A DNA stretch of 64,000 nt from Chryseobacterium geocarposphaerae (GTDB lineage Bacteria > Bacteroidota > Bacteroidia > Flavobacteriales > Weeksellaceae): contig NZ_PGFD01000002.1 of NCBI RefSeq assembly GCF_002797535.1, forward strand, positions 62,001 to 126,000. The letters run 5' to 3'. Below are positions 34,853 to 43,746 of this stretch, piece after piece; position 1 is the stretch's first letter; each line of letters begins with the position of its first letter. Position numbers and translations under genes: made by a program. The notes under the pieces are model-generated. The model was not told the DNA's origin. It made no database searches and worked only from the letters and a program-made list of their open reading frames with translations.

Positions 34853-34900
34853 TCTAATCAATTATAAAATTCATAAATTAGTGGTACACAAACACAAATT

Positions 34901-36166
34901 ATGAATGAAAAGCTTCTCCAATATCTTTGGAATTTCAAGGTTTTCAACAATTTTGATTTTAAAGATACCGATGGAAATCCTATTGAAATCCTGAATTTCG
35001 GAAAATGGAATACTGATTCCGGACCTGATTTTCTGATGGCAACCATTAAAACGAAAAACCTAATTCTTGTCGGAAATATTGAGCTCCATGTCAAATCCTC
35101 CGATTGGATTTTCCATCAGCATTCCGCCGACCCTAATTATAAAAATATCATTCTTCATGTTGTTTATCTGCACGACATGGAAATTGATGAATTTAATGCT
35201 CAAGATATTTCCACTTTAGAGCTTAGAAACTACATTGATGAAAATAGCAGTAATAAGTATGAAAAATTTGCCAGCGGAAACCAGTTTATCTCCTGTGAAT
35301 CTCTTTTTACTCCTGACAAAATTCCCGTTTTCTTTCATGAAGAAAATGTTTTAAAAAAGCTTCAGGAAAAATCCGCTTCTATTGAAGAAGATCTTCAGAA
35401 ATCAAAAAATAATTTTGAAGCCGTCCTCTTCCATCATCTTGCCTACTCTTTCGGACTAAAAGTAAATGCATTCATTTTTAAACAGATTGCAGAAAGCATA
35501 GATTTCTCCATTATCAATAAAATCAGACAGAATAGGACTCAGCTTGAAGCGTTATTTTTTGGAATTTCCGGCTGGCTTGAAAAACCGACTGATAATCAAA
35601 TGCGTGTATGGAAACGTGAGTTTGATTTTCTCACCACAAAATTTCAACTTCCTGCAATTAAGATCCATCCCAAATTTTTAAGATTAAGACCTCCGAATTT
35701 TCCTACCATTCGCCTTTCTCAATTGGCAGATCTTTATTTTCAGCATCAGAATCTTTTTTCAAAAATGATTTCGGCAAAAAGTGTTGACGGACTGTACGAA
35801 GTTTTTAAAGATGTTAAAGCTTCAGAATATTGGGACAACAAATTCAATTTCGGAAAAGAATCAAATACTAACCAACCCAAAATGCTGAGTAAAGATTTCA
35901 TCAGCCTTATAATTCTTAACACTATATTACCGATAAAGTATGCTTATCACAAATATCATAATGAAGAAATTTCTGATGAAATCATACATTTTTACAAAAG
36001 CCTACCTCCGGAAAGAAATACAGTCGTCTCAAACTGGGAAAAACTAAAAATGAAGGCCTCAACTGCTTTAGAAAGCCAAAGTCTGATTTATCACTTCAAA
36101 AGCAATTGCGAAGCGAAAAATTGCTTAAATTGCGGCATTGGTTTTAAAATTTTAAAAGAGATATAA
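34901..36166 (+). CDS. DUF2851 family protein
   Basis: The 421-residue cytosolic protein matches DUF2851, with the opening LLQYLWNFKVFNNFDFKDTDG and the NTDSGPDF and GNIELHVKSSDW segments (about 44-70). The GNIELH region resembles a nuclease-like core, but I cannot confirm activity. At the C-terminus Cys403, Cys408 and Cys411 form a CxxxxCxxC cluster that might bind a metal. The gene is followed 1 base later by a PspC gene. Confidence 0.87.
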   Translation: MNEKLLQYLWNFKVFNNFDFKDTDGNPIEILNFGKWNTDSGPDFLMATIKTKNLILVGNIELHVKSSDWIFHQHSADPNYKNIILHVVYLHDMEIDEFNAQDISTLELRNYIDENSSNKYEKFASGNQFISCESLFTPDKIPVFFHEENVLKKLQEKSASIEEDLQKSKNNFEAVLFHHLAYSFGLKVNAFIFKQIAESIDFSIINKIRQNRTQLEALFFGISGWLEKPTDNQMRVWKREFDFLTTKFQLPAIKIHPKFLRLRPPNFPTIRLSQLADLYFQHQNLFSKMISAKSVDGLYEVFKDVKASEYWDNKFNFGKESNTNQPKMLSKDFISLIILNTILPIKYAYHKYHNEEISDEIIHFYKSLPPERNTVVSNWEKLKMKASTALESQSLIYHFKSNCEAKNCLNCGIGFKILKEI

Positions 36167-36167
36167 A

Positions 36168-36389
36168 ATGCTGGACAACATCCGACATAAAATGGAAAGA
36201 GAATGGTTCGGAGTTCTTACAAGAACAGGAACCAAACTGGGAATTCCCGTTTCAAAATTGAGGGTATTTTTCATTTATTCCACTTTTGCTACCGCTGGTT
36301 TTTTCTTTTTAATTTATTTAGGTTTAGCATTTACGCTTTGGATTAAAGACATTTTTATCACCCGAAGACCTAATGTTTTTGATTTATAA
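36168..36389 (+). CDS. PspC-domain membrane protein
   Basis: The 73-residue protein has the small PspC domain: an N-terminal amphipathic region with GVLTRTGTKLGIPVSKLRVF (about 16-35) and one membrane helix (about 38-60). PspC proteins of Proteobacteria take part in membrane stress response; short Bacteroidota versions are not well studied. It starts 1 base after the DUF2851 gene and ends 2 bases before the acetyltransferase gene, so the three genes form an operon. Confidence 0.9.
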   Translation: MLDNIRHKMEREWFGVLTRTGTKLGIPVSKLRVFFIYSTFATAGFFFLIYLGLAFTLWIKDIFITRRPNVFDL

Positions 36390-36391
36390 CT

Positions 36392-36904
36392 ATGGAATTT
36401 CTGCAAATTACTTCTCCTGAAGACTACAGAGTTCAGGAAATTTATAATTCTTATTCAACAACATTTCCGGAAGATGAAAGAAGAGACTGGATTCCTTTTA
36501 CCCAGCTTTTCAGTAATCCCAATGTAAAAGTGATTTCTGTAATGCACGAAGCAAAGAACATTGGCTATCTGATTATCTGGGAACTCAGCCATTTTGTTTT
36601 TGTAGAACATTTCGAGGTATTTGAAGAATTCAGAAGTCAGAAATTAGGTTCTTATATTACCAGTTATTTATTTGAAAATTATCCCAGAATTATTTTAGAA
36701 ATAGAACCTGAACATTTGGGGGATGATGCCAAAAGACGCTATACATTTTATCAGAAAAACAATTTCAGATTAATTGATGAAATGTATGTACAGCCAAGTT
36801 ATGGTGAAGGAAAGAATACTCTTAAACTTTGGCTTCTGGCCAACTATTCTCCTGAGAATGTAAAGGAAATCAAGGAAGAAATTTACGATATCGTTTATCA
36901 CTAA
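36392..36904 (+). CDS. GNAT-family N-acetyltransferase
   Basis: The 170-residue protein has a GNAT fold; the acetyl-CoA loop is in the EEFRSQKLGSYITSYLF segment (about 84-100), followed by ILEIEPE and YQKNNFRLID. It would transfer an acetyl group to an unknown amine. It is the last gene of the DUF2851-PspC-GNAT operon and is followed by a bidirectional terminator. Confidence 0.85.
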   Translation: MEFLQITSPEDYRVQEIYNSYSTTFPEDERRDWIPFTQLFSNPNVKVISVMHEAKNIGYLIIWELSHFVFVEHFEVFEEFRSQKLGSYITSYLFENYPRIILEIEPEHLGDDAKRRYTFYQKNNFRLIDEMYVQPSYGEGKNTLKLWLLANYSPENVKEIKEEIYDIVYH

Positions 36905-36907
36905 ATA

Positions 36908-36940
36908 AGAAAATCCGGAAATTACTTCCGGATTTTTTAA
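36908..36940. terminator. Bidirectional terminator after the GNAT gene
   Basis: AAAATCCGGAA and TTCCGGATTTT with a loop of five bases, flanked by A- and T-runs. It also ends the SIMPL gene on the minus strand, whose stop codon lies in the T-run. Confidence 0.85.
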
Positions 36941-37671
36941 TTTACTTCATATTCTAATTTTATAGTAATGCTCGCCTCTTTTTCTTTGGAAGACGTATTA
37001 AAGGTTCCGCCATAAGAATAATCTTCATTTGAATTCGGCGCAGTAATCTGTATCACTCCCATGGTTGCTTTTTTAAGATTCCCCAAACTGCTTCCTGAGT
37101 TTTCCGCAATTTTTTCTGCACGCTCTTTAGCATCTTTTGTTGCAGCAGCAATCATTTCCTGTTTTACCGTGGAAAGCTTGGTGTAGAAATAAGACGGTGA
37201 AGAAGATGTAAATTCAATACCTCGGTTGATGATTTCTGTGATATTTCTGGAAAGGTTTTCAATCTTAGCAACTTCCTTGCTTTCAATAGAAACCGTTTGC
37301 GTTAAATTATATCCTGAAAATTCATTCTGAACAGTATTTCCGTTTGAATCCGTAAGATTTTTAAACTGCTTCTGAATATCAACCGAAGAAAAAACAATCT
37401 CGTTTTGCTTTACTCCTTTTGACAAAAGATAATCATTAATCGTTTTTCGATCTAAAGCCAATTCATCATAAGCCGTTTTGAGATCAAAATTGTTTTTCGA
37501 AAAGCTTCCCGACCAGGTAATAAGGTCCGAGGTAAATTGTTTGGTTCCCAAACCGGTTACAGAAATGGTATTTTCAGATTTATTCCTGTTTTTGATAGCA
37601 TTTCCTAAAAGTCCTAAACCGATAACAAAACCCAATGCAGCAACTGCGATCGCAATAATTGTTTTATTCAT
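36937..37671 (-). CDS. SIMPL-domain (DUF541) protein
   Basis: I choose the ATG at 37671, giving 244 residues that start with a membrane helix (about 3-23); a longer frame adds eight polar residues. The rest is a SIMPL/DUF541 domain with the SVTGLGTKQFTSDLI opening (about 37-51). E. coli YggE of this family is linked to protection from oxidative stress; its molecular role is unclear. The protein is probably anchored in the inner membrane facing the periplasm. Confidence 0.87.
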   Translation of the reverse strand: MNKTIIAIAVAALGFVIGLGLLGNAIKNRNKSENTISVTGLGTKQFTSDLITWSGSFSKNNFDLKTAYDELALDRKTINDYLLSKGVKQNEIVFSSVDIQKQFKNLTDSNGNTVQNEFSGYNLTQTVSIESKEVAKIENLSRNITEIINRGIEFTSSSPSYFYTKLSTVKQEMIAAATKDAKERAEKIAENSGSSLGNLKKATMGVIQITAPNSNEDYSYGGTFNTSSKEKEASITIKLEYEVN

Positions 37672-37732
37672 TTGTATCTGTGATATGATACTCAATCATC
37701 AATTATTATTCCGAAATGCAATAAAAAGCTGA

Positions 37733-38530
37733 TTAATCACTTAACTTATTTATTTTCTGATATTCTGCAAAGGCAGCCCGTAATTCATAATAGATAGCAC
37801 CCTGTTTAAAATCTTTCCGGTATCTTTTCGAAAGCATTTTTATTTTTTCCGCATATACGAGAAATTTATCAACCTGCTCTTCATCCATCCCATATTTTTC
37901 CAGAAAACTTAAATCGACTTCATTTTTTATTCTTTGGAGAAAATTTTGCGTTTCATAGAAATTAGGCTTTGTAATTTTGGGTTTGGTTGCTTTTTTTGCC
38001 AGTCCTATTGCTCCGGCAATTACTCCTAAAACATTTACTTGCCCCGCATTGAAATCATGTCCTCCGAAACTTTTGGGAATTGTATTTTTTGGCATCACTT
38101 CAGTCATGGGAGACTTCATATAGCTTTCCATTGAGGATTTTAAGGAAGCAACTTTTCTGGAATCATCCAGATGTTTACTGTCTTTCTTAATATCTCCCGT
38201 CAGTTGATATTCAATTTTAACTTCGGGAATCAATATTTCCGAACGCTTAAGAAGAATATTGATGGACGTTTTAAAATTTTCTTCGGAAACATGAATCTGT
38301 GAGCGATAAAATCCTTCTCTCACAAATCTGATTTCATCATCCAGATTAGCTTCAATGGTAAACCTTCCGGATATGTCACTATATACATTTCCATTACTCG
38401 ATATATTAATAACTAAAACCTTGCTTAGAGGTATGTTCTGTTCATCCAAAATAAATCCTGAAACCTTTTGTTGGGCAAAAATAAACGCTCCAATACAGCA
38501 AAAAAGTACACTTAAACAAGCTTTCATCAT
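37733..38530 (-). CDS. CarboxypepD_reg-like protein, second of a tandem pair
   Basis: The 265-residue protein has a signal peptide (about 1-19), then a carboxypeptidase-regulatory-like beta domain (about 20-100) with the KVLVINISSNGNVYSDISGRF pattern, and a helical C-terminal half with an E-type YGMDEEQVDKFLVYAEKI segment. The same layout is found in the gene immediately upstream; the two are tandem paralogs. Stand-alone proteins of this type are likely periplasmic and have no proven function. The start abuts the stop of the preceding gene without a gap. Confidence 0.85.
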   Translation of the reverse strand: MMKACLSVLFCCIGAFIFAQQKVSGFILDEQNIPLSKVLVINISSNGNVYSDISGRFTIEANLDDEIRFVREGFYRSQIHVSEENFKTSINILLKRSEILIPEVKIEYQLTGDIKKDSKHLDDSRKVASLKSSMESYMKSPMTEVMPKNTIPKSFGGHDFNAGQVNVLGVIAGAIGLAKKATKPKITKPNFYETQNFLQRIKNEVDLSFLEKYGMDEEQVDKFLVYAEKIKMLSKRYRKDFKQGAIYYELRAAFAEYQKINKLSD

Positions 38531-39277
38531 TTACTTTTGGGTTTGGGGAGCACGATATGAAGATATTCTTGTAAATACAGCACGCTGAAATCTCATCAGA
38601 TCAGCATCACTGCAAAACCCGTATTTTAAAATATTTTTCCTTTCATAACCTCCCGCAAAAACATAATAGATAAAATGCTGAATCTGCGGTTTTTCAATTT
38701 TTAAATCTATAAAATATTGTTCTCCCAACGCGGAAATCAGATACTTCATCAAATCAACATCATCCCATCTATTTTTGACTTTCCCAATAGAGAAACCCTC
38801 ACCTTTTGGCTGAACAAATTGCCCGGGTCTTGCAGCCAGAACTCTAGGATCTGATTTCTGAGACAAATAAGCAGCAAGTTCACTTTTAAGTTTCTGAACT
38901 TTCTTTTGCTGATTTAAGTTTTTCGAATCAATAGCAAGGTCCCCTGTTATACCCTTTTTAACCTCTACCTCATCAATTAATGTAGCAGCTTTTATCAAAG
39001 TAATCTGTAAGGAAGAACTTATACTATTTTCATCCATTTTCTTATTCACCCTTTCGTAACCCGCCTTTACAAAACGGAGCTCATCACCAACTCTTCCGGA
39101 AATCATAAAATGGCCGTCGCTATTAGAAACTACGCGTTCATTAGTTCTTATATTAATTACAGTTACATCTGTTAATTCTACCCCATCCTCAGTACTAATC
39201 TTACCGAAAATATAGTTTTGGGCATTTATGTTGAGGAAAAATAAGACGAAAAAAGTAAAAAGTAGCTTTATTTTCAC
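38531..39277 (-). CDS. CarboxypepD_reg-like protein, first of a tandem pair
   Basis: I place the start at the GTG at 39277 (248 residues), giving the signal peptide MKIKLLFTFFVLFFLNINAQ. A TTG at 39298 lies inside a TAGCTTTG promoter box and is therefore unlikely. The regulatory-like beta domain (about 20-100) carries DVTVINIRTNERVVSNSDGH; a helical C-terminal half follows, with conserved GDL.D..NL and YGF..D segments that match the paralog downstream. The role is unknown; likely periplasmic. Confidence 0.82.
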   Translation of the reverse strand: MKIKLLFTFFVLFFLNINAQNYIFGKISTEDGVELTDVTVINIRTNERVVSNSDGHFMISGRVGDELRFVKAGYERVNKKMDENSISSSLQITLIKAATLIDEVEVKKGITGDLAIDSKNLNQQKKVQKLKSELAAYLSQKSDPRVLAARPGQFVQPKGEGFSIGKVKNRWDDVDLMKYLISALGEQYFIDLKIEKPQIQHFIYYVFAGGYERKNILKYGFCSDADLMRFQRAVFTRISSYRAPQTQK

Positions 39278-39295
39278 GGACAGTTTTTTATAAAG

Positions 39296-39303
39296 CAAAG
39301 CTA
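39296..39303 (-). promoter_or_regulatory. Bacteroidetes -7 box for the tandem CarboxypepD genes
   Basis: The minus strand reads TAGCTTTG (TAnnTTTG), 18 bases before the GTG at 39277. Confidence 0.5.
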
Positions 39304-39459
39304 AAGTTAATTTTAATGCAAATTAGAAGTTTAACCTCAGTTAACTTGTTTTAGAGTTATTTTAGAGTTTTTAAATTGGAAACTGTTAAAATAGCCCGGG
39401 AAAATTGTTAAAATTTAAGTCATATTTAACTAAATTGCAGATTCAATTTTACTCAGAAA

Positions 39460-42400
39460 ATGCAAAATTCATATACAGTTATCAACGCTTCAGCAGGTTC
39501 AGGGAAAACTTATGCCCTTGTTCAGCGGCTTCTGATGATCTGTCTTCGGTATCCTAATCAGCAGCAGTCGATCAGGAATATTTTGGCGTTGACCTTTACC
39601 AATAAGGCAGCCAATGAAATGAAGGAAAGAATTTTGTCGTGGCTGGGAAATTTCTCTGCAGATAATTTTGCTGAAAACGGCGACTTAAAAAATATTCAGA
39701 AAGCGTTTGAGGAGGAAGGTCTGAAAATTACCATTGATGAATTGCATCTCAGAGCAAAAAAATTACTGGATTATGTCCTTCATAATTACTCCACTTTAAA
39801 TATCGGAACGATTGACCGTTTTAATTCCCGTCTGGTAAGAAGCTTTTCCTACGAACTAGGGCTGGCAAAAAATTTCAATCTTGAAATTGAAGCTGAACCG
39901 TTTTTGATAGAAGCAGTTGATAAAATGCTTGATCAGATCGGAGAAAATGACGCAATTTCTAGTTCGTTTATGGATTATGTAGATTACAGTCTGGAAAACA
40001 ACGAAAGAATCAATCTGAATAAAAACCTTTATGATTCGGCCAAAGAATTTGTAAAAGACATTCATTATGAACATCTTAAAAACAACAAAGATTTTGACAA
40101 TACGAATTATGAAAACATTAAGAATACCCTCCGAAAAGAAATTATCTTAAATAAAAAGCAGGCTGCAGAACTTGCTACCCAATCCATAGATCTTTTTAAA
40201 TCAAGAAATATTGAGATCGAAGATTTCGCACAGGGAAAAAACGGAATTGGTGGATTTTTTATTAAAGTTTTAGATTTTTATAATCAGAAAAGAACAGGTT
40301 TCCCATTCCCCACAACTGCAGAAGAATCCGTAGTGAACAATTACAGAAAAGGAGCTTCGGCAAAATCAAAACATAAAGAAGCTGAGATTTTTGAAATTCT
40401 GGAGCAATTGCTTGAAAACAGAATGCAATTGATTCTTTTATATATTGAAACCCAGAAAAAAGAGAAAATTTTATCGGCTCTTCTTCCTTTAAAGGTAAAC
40501 AAAGACATCCAGGATGAGTTGAAAAAGATTGAGGAAGAAAATGATCTGGTTTTGCTTTCAAAATTCAATATTCTGATTAATGAGAATCTGAGAAATGAGC
40601 CATCAGCATTTATTTATGAAAAAGTAGGTTCACAGTTTCAACATTATTTTTTTGATGAGTTTCAGGATACATCTGAGCTTCAGTGGCAGAACTTTATTCC
40701 GTTAAGGGATCATTCGGTTTCTACGGAAAACACCTCATTTACTTTAGTTGGTGATCCTAAGCAGAGTATTTACCGTTTTCGTGGTGGGGAAAGTAAATTG
40801 ATGCTGGATATTATCAACAAAAAGGAAATCGCTCCTAAAGAAGCTGAACTTTTAGTCCTGAAAGATAACTGGCGAAGTGCAAAAAACATTGTTCAGTTCA
40901 ATAATGAATTGTACGAATTCCACTCCAGAGAACTGAATGAAGAGCATAAAAATATTTTCGGGACAGACGGAAAGCAAAATCCAAAATCAGGAATTGACGG
41001 TCGTGTAAAAGTGAATTTAATAGAAAACCTCACCAACGAAGATTTCTACAACGATACTTCTGCAAAAATGCAGAAAGATATCCAGGAAAGTCTGAATAAT
41101 GGTTTTAAATTCTCCGACATTACGATTCTTTGTCGGGGAAATTTTGATATTTTCAGTTATTCTCAAAAATTAGGAAATCTCAAAGTCAATTATAAAGGTG
41201 AAGAAACCAATATTAAAACAATTTCCGATAAAGGTCTTACTCTGGAATTATCCAATACTCTAAAAGCAGTCATTGAGTTTCTGAAATGGGAAACCAATCC
41301 TAAGAATAAACCCAATTTGATCATGATGATGTATCATCTGAATAAACTGGGAAGGATTCATATGGCTGATTTTACACTGGAAATGAAAGAAATTCTGGAG
41401 ATGGAAACCCATGAAGAAATTTTACAGTTTATTCAGCAAAAATATTCTTTACAACTAAGACAGGATAATTTCCCGAGATTTAATCTATACAATTTTGTAG
41501 AATATTACATCAACGAATTTTCGGTTGAAAATAAAGAAACTGATTTCTTGTTGAATTTTTTGGAAATGCTTTTTAATTTCACCCAAAATGCAGGTGCAAG
41601 TACAAAAGAATTTTTAAAATATTGGGATGAAGAAGCTTCAACCTACACCATTCAGGCTTCGGAAAATATTGATGCCATTCAGATTATGACGATCCATAAA
41701 GCAAAAGGGTTGGAGTTCCCGATTGTTTTTATTCCGATGATGAATAAAAATCGTGACGCTGAGTTTTCCAACTGGTTTGAAACCAGTGACAGCTCCGCGT
41801 TGAAATCCGTAAACATCAATCAATTCAGTAAGAATCTTGAAGTTTATGATGAAGAAATCGAAAAATTCAACAAACAGAATGCTTACAAAAATTTCGTTGA
41901 CCGATTGTGTTTACAGTATGTTGCAACAACCCGGCCTGTAGAACAGCTGTTTTTTTATATTCAAAAAGCCAATAAAACATCTAATAACCTTGAACTTTTA
42001 GAGTTTTTGCAATCCAAAAACGTTGAAAATCTGGATGAATTTGATCTTTATGAAACTTATCCTGAAATGCTGAAAAAACACACGAAGGATAAAACGTCAA
42101 AATTTGAGACTAAAAACATCAATAACTTAAAAAACATCAACGAAAAAAATACGTCAATTAAAATTGCAACCCCTTCAAAAAATTATCAGGTAAGAAATGA
42201 GAAGGTGAGAATTGGTCTTTTTGTGCATGAATTATTATCAAAAATCAATACTAAAAAGGATATTTCCAAAGTGCTGGAAAGCTATGTTTTAGAGGGGCAA
42301 ATCACCAATGAGGAAAAAGACGAAATTCAACATACCTTAGAACAAATTGTCAGAACCTATTCCGAGTTTTTTGATGAAAAATGGGAAGTCATCAATGAAA

Positions 42401-42603
42401 AGGACATTATGATTTCCGAAAACGGAGAAAGTAGAATGTACCGTCCCGACCGAATACTGAAAAGCGAGGAAGGTTATATTATTGTGGATTTTAAAACGGG
42501 GGAAGAAACAGAGAAAAATGAGAAGCAGATTGAGAATTATAAACGAATTCTGGAAAGCTTGGGAAGAAGGGTTTTGAAGACACAGTTGATTTATTTAACA
42601 TGA
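39460..42603 (+). CDS. RecB/AddA-like UvrD helicase-nuclease
   Basis: The 1047-residue protein has a UvrD-type helicase with Walker A ASAGSGKT (10-17), Walker B DEFQD (399-403), the GDPKQSIYRFRGG motif (about 431-443) and a late IMTIHKAKGLEFP motif. The C-terminal PD-(D/E)XK nuclease has His923, Asp997 and Asp1010-Phe-Lys1012. This is the AddA/RecB layout, so it likely works in double-strand break repair with an AddB-like partner, which is not adjacent here. A small membrane protein gene overlaps its stop by 4 bases. Confidence 0.93.
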   Translation: MQNSYTVINASAGSGKTYALVQRLLMICLRYPNQQQSIRNILALTFTNKAANEMKERILSWLGNFSADNFAENGDLKNIQKAFEEEGLKITIDELHLRAKKLLDYVLHNYSTLNIGTIDRFNSRLVRSFSYELGLAKNFNLEIEAEPFLIEAVDKMLDQIGENDAISSSFMDYVDYSLENNERINLNKNLYDSAKEFVKDIHYEHLKNNKDFDNTNYENIKNTLRKEIILNKKQAAELATQSIDLFKSRNIEIEDFAQGKNGIGGFFIKVLDFYNQKRTGFPFPTTAEESVVNNYRKGASAKSKHKEAEIFEILEQLLENRMQLILLYIETQKKEKILSALLPLKVNKDIQDELKKIEEENDLVLLSKFNILINENLRNEPSAFIYEKVGSQFQHYFFDEFQDTSELQWQNFIPLRDHSVSTENTSFTLVGDPKQSIYRFRGGESKLMLDIINKKEIAPKEAELLVLKDNWRSAKNIVQFNNELYEFHSRELNEEHKNIFGTDGKQNPKSGIDGRVKVNLIENLTNEDFYNDTSAKMQKDIQESLNNGFKFSDITILCRGNFDIFSYSQKLGNLKVNYKGEETNIKTISDKGLTLELSNTLKAVIEFLKWETNPKNKPNLIMMMYHLNKLGRIHMADFTLEMKEILEMETHEEILQFIQQKYSLQLRQDNFPRFNLYNFVEYYINEFSVENKETDFLLNFLEMLFNFTQNAGASTKEFLKYWDEEASTYTIQASENIDAIQIMTIHKAKGLEFPIVFIPMMNKNRDAEFSNWFETSDSSALKSVNINQFSKNLEVYDEEIEKFNKQNAYKNFVDRLCLQYVATTRPVEQLFFYIQKANKTSNNLELLEFLQSKNVENLDEFDLYETYPEMLKKHTKDKTSKFETKNINNLKNINEKNTSIKIATPSKNYQVRNEKVRIGLFVHELLSKINTKKDISKVLESYVLEGQITNEEKDEIQHTLEQIVRTYSEFFDEKWEVINEKDIMISENGESRMYRPDRILKSEEGYIIVDFKTGEETEKNEKQIENYKRILESLGRRVLKTQLIYLT

Positions 42604-43100
42604 TTCGGTTTATAACAAAATATCATATATACTTCTTGATGACTCTCATTATTGGGCTTTTAATATATGATTCTTATTCAAGAAATAAATATCGTGATTT
42701 ATACCAACTGGAAGGATTGTATGCAATCGGAAAGATCAAAGAAATAAAAGGGTATGGAAGAGGAACAGGATATCACTTTGTTTATACTTTTCGAACTAAT
42801 GGTAAAGAATATAAATCTAAAACTGATGTTGGACAATTAAATATTCGAGAAGCAGAATTATTTAAAAACAAAACTTTCTTGGTTGTCTATCTAAAAAACA
42901 ATGTTCATATTAACAGAATTTATGTTTCTATTCCTGTTTCAAGAAATCTAAATCAAGTTCAATTGCAAAATTTTATTTGCAAAAATTCAGATTTAAAGAA
43001 GCGATTAAATAATATTCCTGAACCGAGCTGGTTTTGGGAAATTATTTCTAATAAAGGTTTCGGCGGCATCTTCGATGCCGCCGAAACCTTTATCCTTTAA
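42600..43100 (+). CDS. Small membrane-anchored protein, tail encoded by a palindromic repeat
   Basis: The 166-residue protein has one N-terminal membrane helix (about 8-26) and a beta-rich domain with the GRGTGYHFVYTF segment, somewhat like DUF3592-type proteins; I cannot assign a family. The last 14 or so residues (GFGGIFDAAETFIL) are encoded by a perfect 20-bp palindrome that also occurs, in related form, at 55537-55567. The tail may therefore be a recent addition by repeat insertion. Its start overlaps the helicase stop by 4 bases. Confidence 0.7.
   Translation: MIRFITKYHIYFLMTLIIGLLIYDSYSRNKYRDLYQLEGLYAIGKIKEIKGYGRGTGYHFVYTFRTNGKEYKSKTDVGQLNIREAELFKNKTFLVVYLKNNVHINRIYVSIPVSRNLNQVQLQNFICKNSDLKKRLNNIPEPSWFWEIISNKGFGGIFDAAETFIL
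43051..43093. repeat. Perfect palindromic repeat (GTTTCGGCGGC family)
   Basis: Arms at 43051-43070 and 43074-43093 are perfectly complementary over 20 bases with a TTC loop. The core GGTTTCGGCGGC is GC-rich against the AT-rich background and recurs at 55536-55567. It encodes the C-terminus of the 42600-43100 gene and lies just past the ferritin stop on the other strand. Confidence 0.85.
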
Positions 43101-43109
43101 AAAATTAAA

Positions 43110-43619
43110 TTAAGCTGTCGCATCCGGAGTAAATACTCTCTGTGCCAATTCCTGATCAAAAAGATACAATGCGGAAGGATTATCGCAAACCATTTTGATT
43201 TTAGTCACCAATTGTGATGCACTTGCTTCCTCTTCTACCTGCTCGTTGATGAACCACTGTAAGAATGAAGTGGTAGCAAAATCGCCTTCTTCATTAGCAT
43301 TTTTCACGATATTAAAAATACTTTTTGTTACTGTTTTCTCGTGAGCCAATGCTTTTTCAAAAATATCTGTAGCGTTTTCAAACTCATGAGGAGGCTTCGC
43401 AATTTCTCCGATTATAATTTCTCCGCCCACATCATTCAAATAATCAAACATTTTATCGGCATGCATTAATTCTTCTTTGCTCTGAACCCTGAAATAGTTT
43501 GCAATACCATCCAGATCCTTACTTGAAAACCATGCAGACATGGAAAGATAATATTGTGCAGCGTATTGTTCGTGAGCTATTTGTTCGTTAATTAATTTTG
43601 CAATTTTCTCGCTAACCAT
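43110..43619 (-). CDS. ftnA: Ferritin
   Basis: Started at 43619 the protein has 169 residues and is a full bacterial non-heme ferritin. A four-helix bundle carries the ferroxidase ligands: Glu in NEQIAHEQYA, Glu and His in KEELMHADKM, Glu in ALAHEK and Gln/Glu in WFINEQVEEE. It stores iron as ferric oxide in the cytosol, taking up and oxidising Fe(II). A longer frame (to 43667) would begin upstream of a TAATTTTG box and adds an unusual hydrophobic leader, so I reject it. Confidence 0.94.
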   Translation of the reverse strand: MVSEKIAKLINEQIAHEQYAAQYYLSMSAWFSSKDLDGIANYFRVQSKEELMHADKMFDYLNDVGGEIIIGEIAKPPHEFENATDIFEKALAHEKTVTKSIFNIVKNANEEGDFATTSFLQWFINEQVEEEASASQLVTKIKMVCDNPSALYLFDQELAQRVFTPDATA

Positions 43620-43637
43620 AAGTAATAAATTTATATT

Positions 43638-43645
43638 CAAAATTA
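43638..43645 (-). promoter_or_regulatory. Bacteroidetes -7 box for the ferritin gene
   Basis: The minus strand reads TAATTTTG, 18 bases before the ATG at 43619. It supports the shorter start. Confidence 0.5.
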
Positions 43646-43689
43646 GGGAATAAAAGCCCGAAATCAAAAATTTTAATTAAAATTAATCG

Positions 43690-43716
43690 AAAAAGGGCGG
43701 AAATACATCCGCCCTT
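43690..43716 (-). terminator. Terminator before the ferritin gene
   Basis: AAGGGCGGA and TCCGCCCTT form a 9-bp stem followed by a T-run on the minus strand. It ends the gene with stop at 43747. Confidence 0.85.
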
Positions 43717-43746
43717 CTAACATTAAAAAATCAAAATTATAAACTA

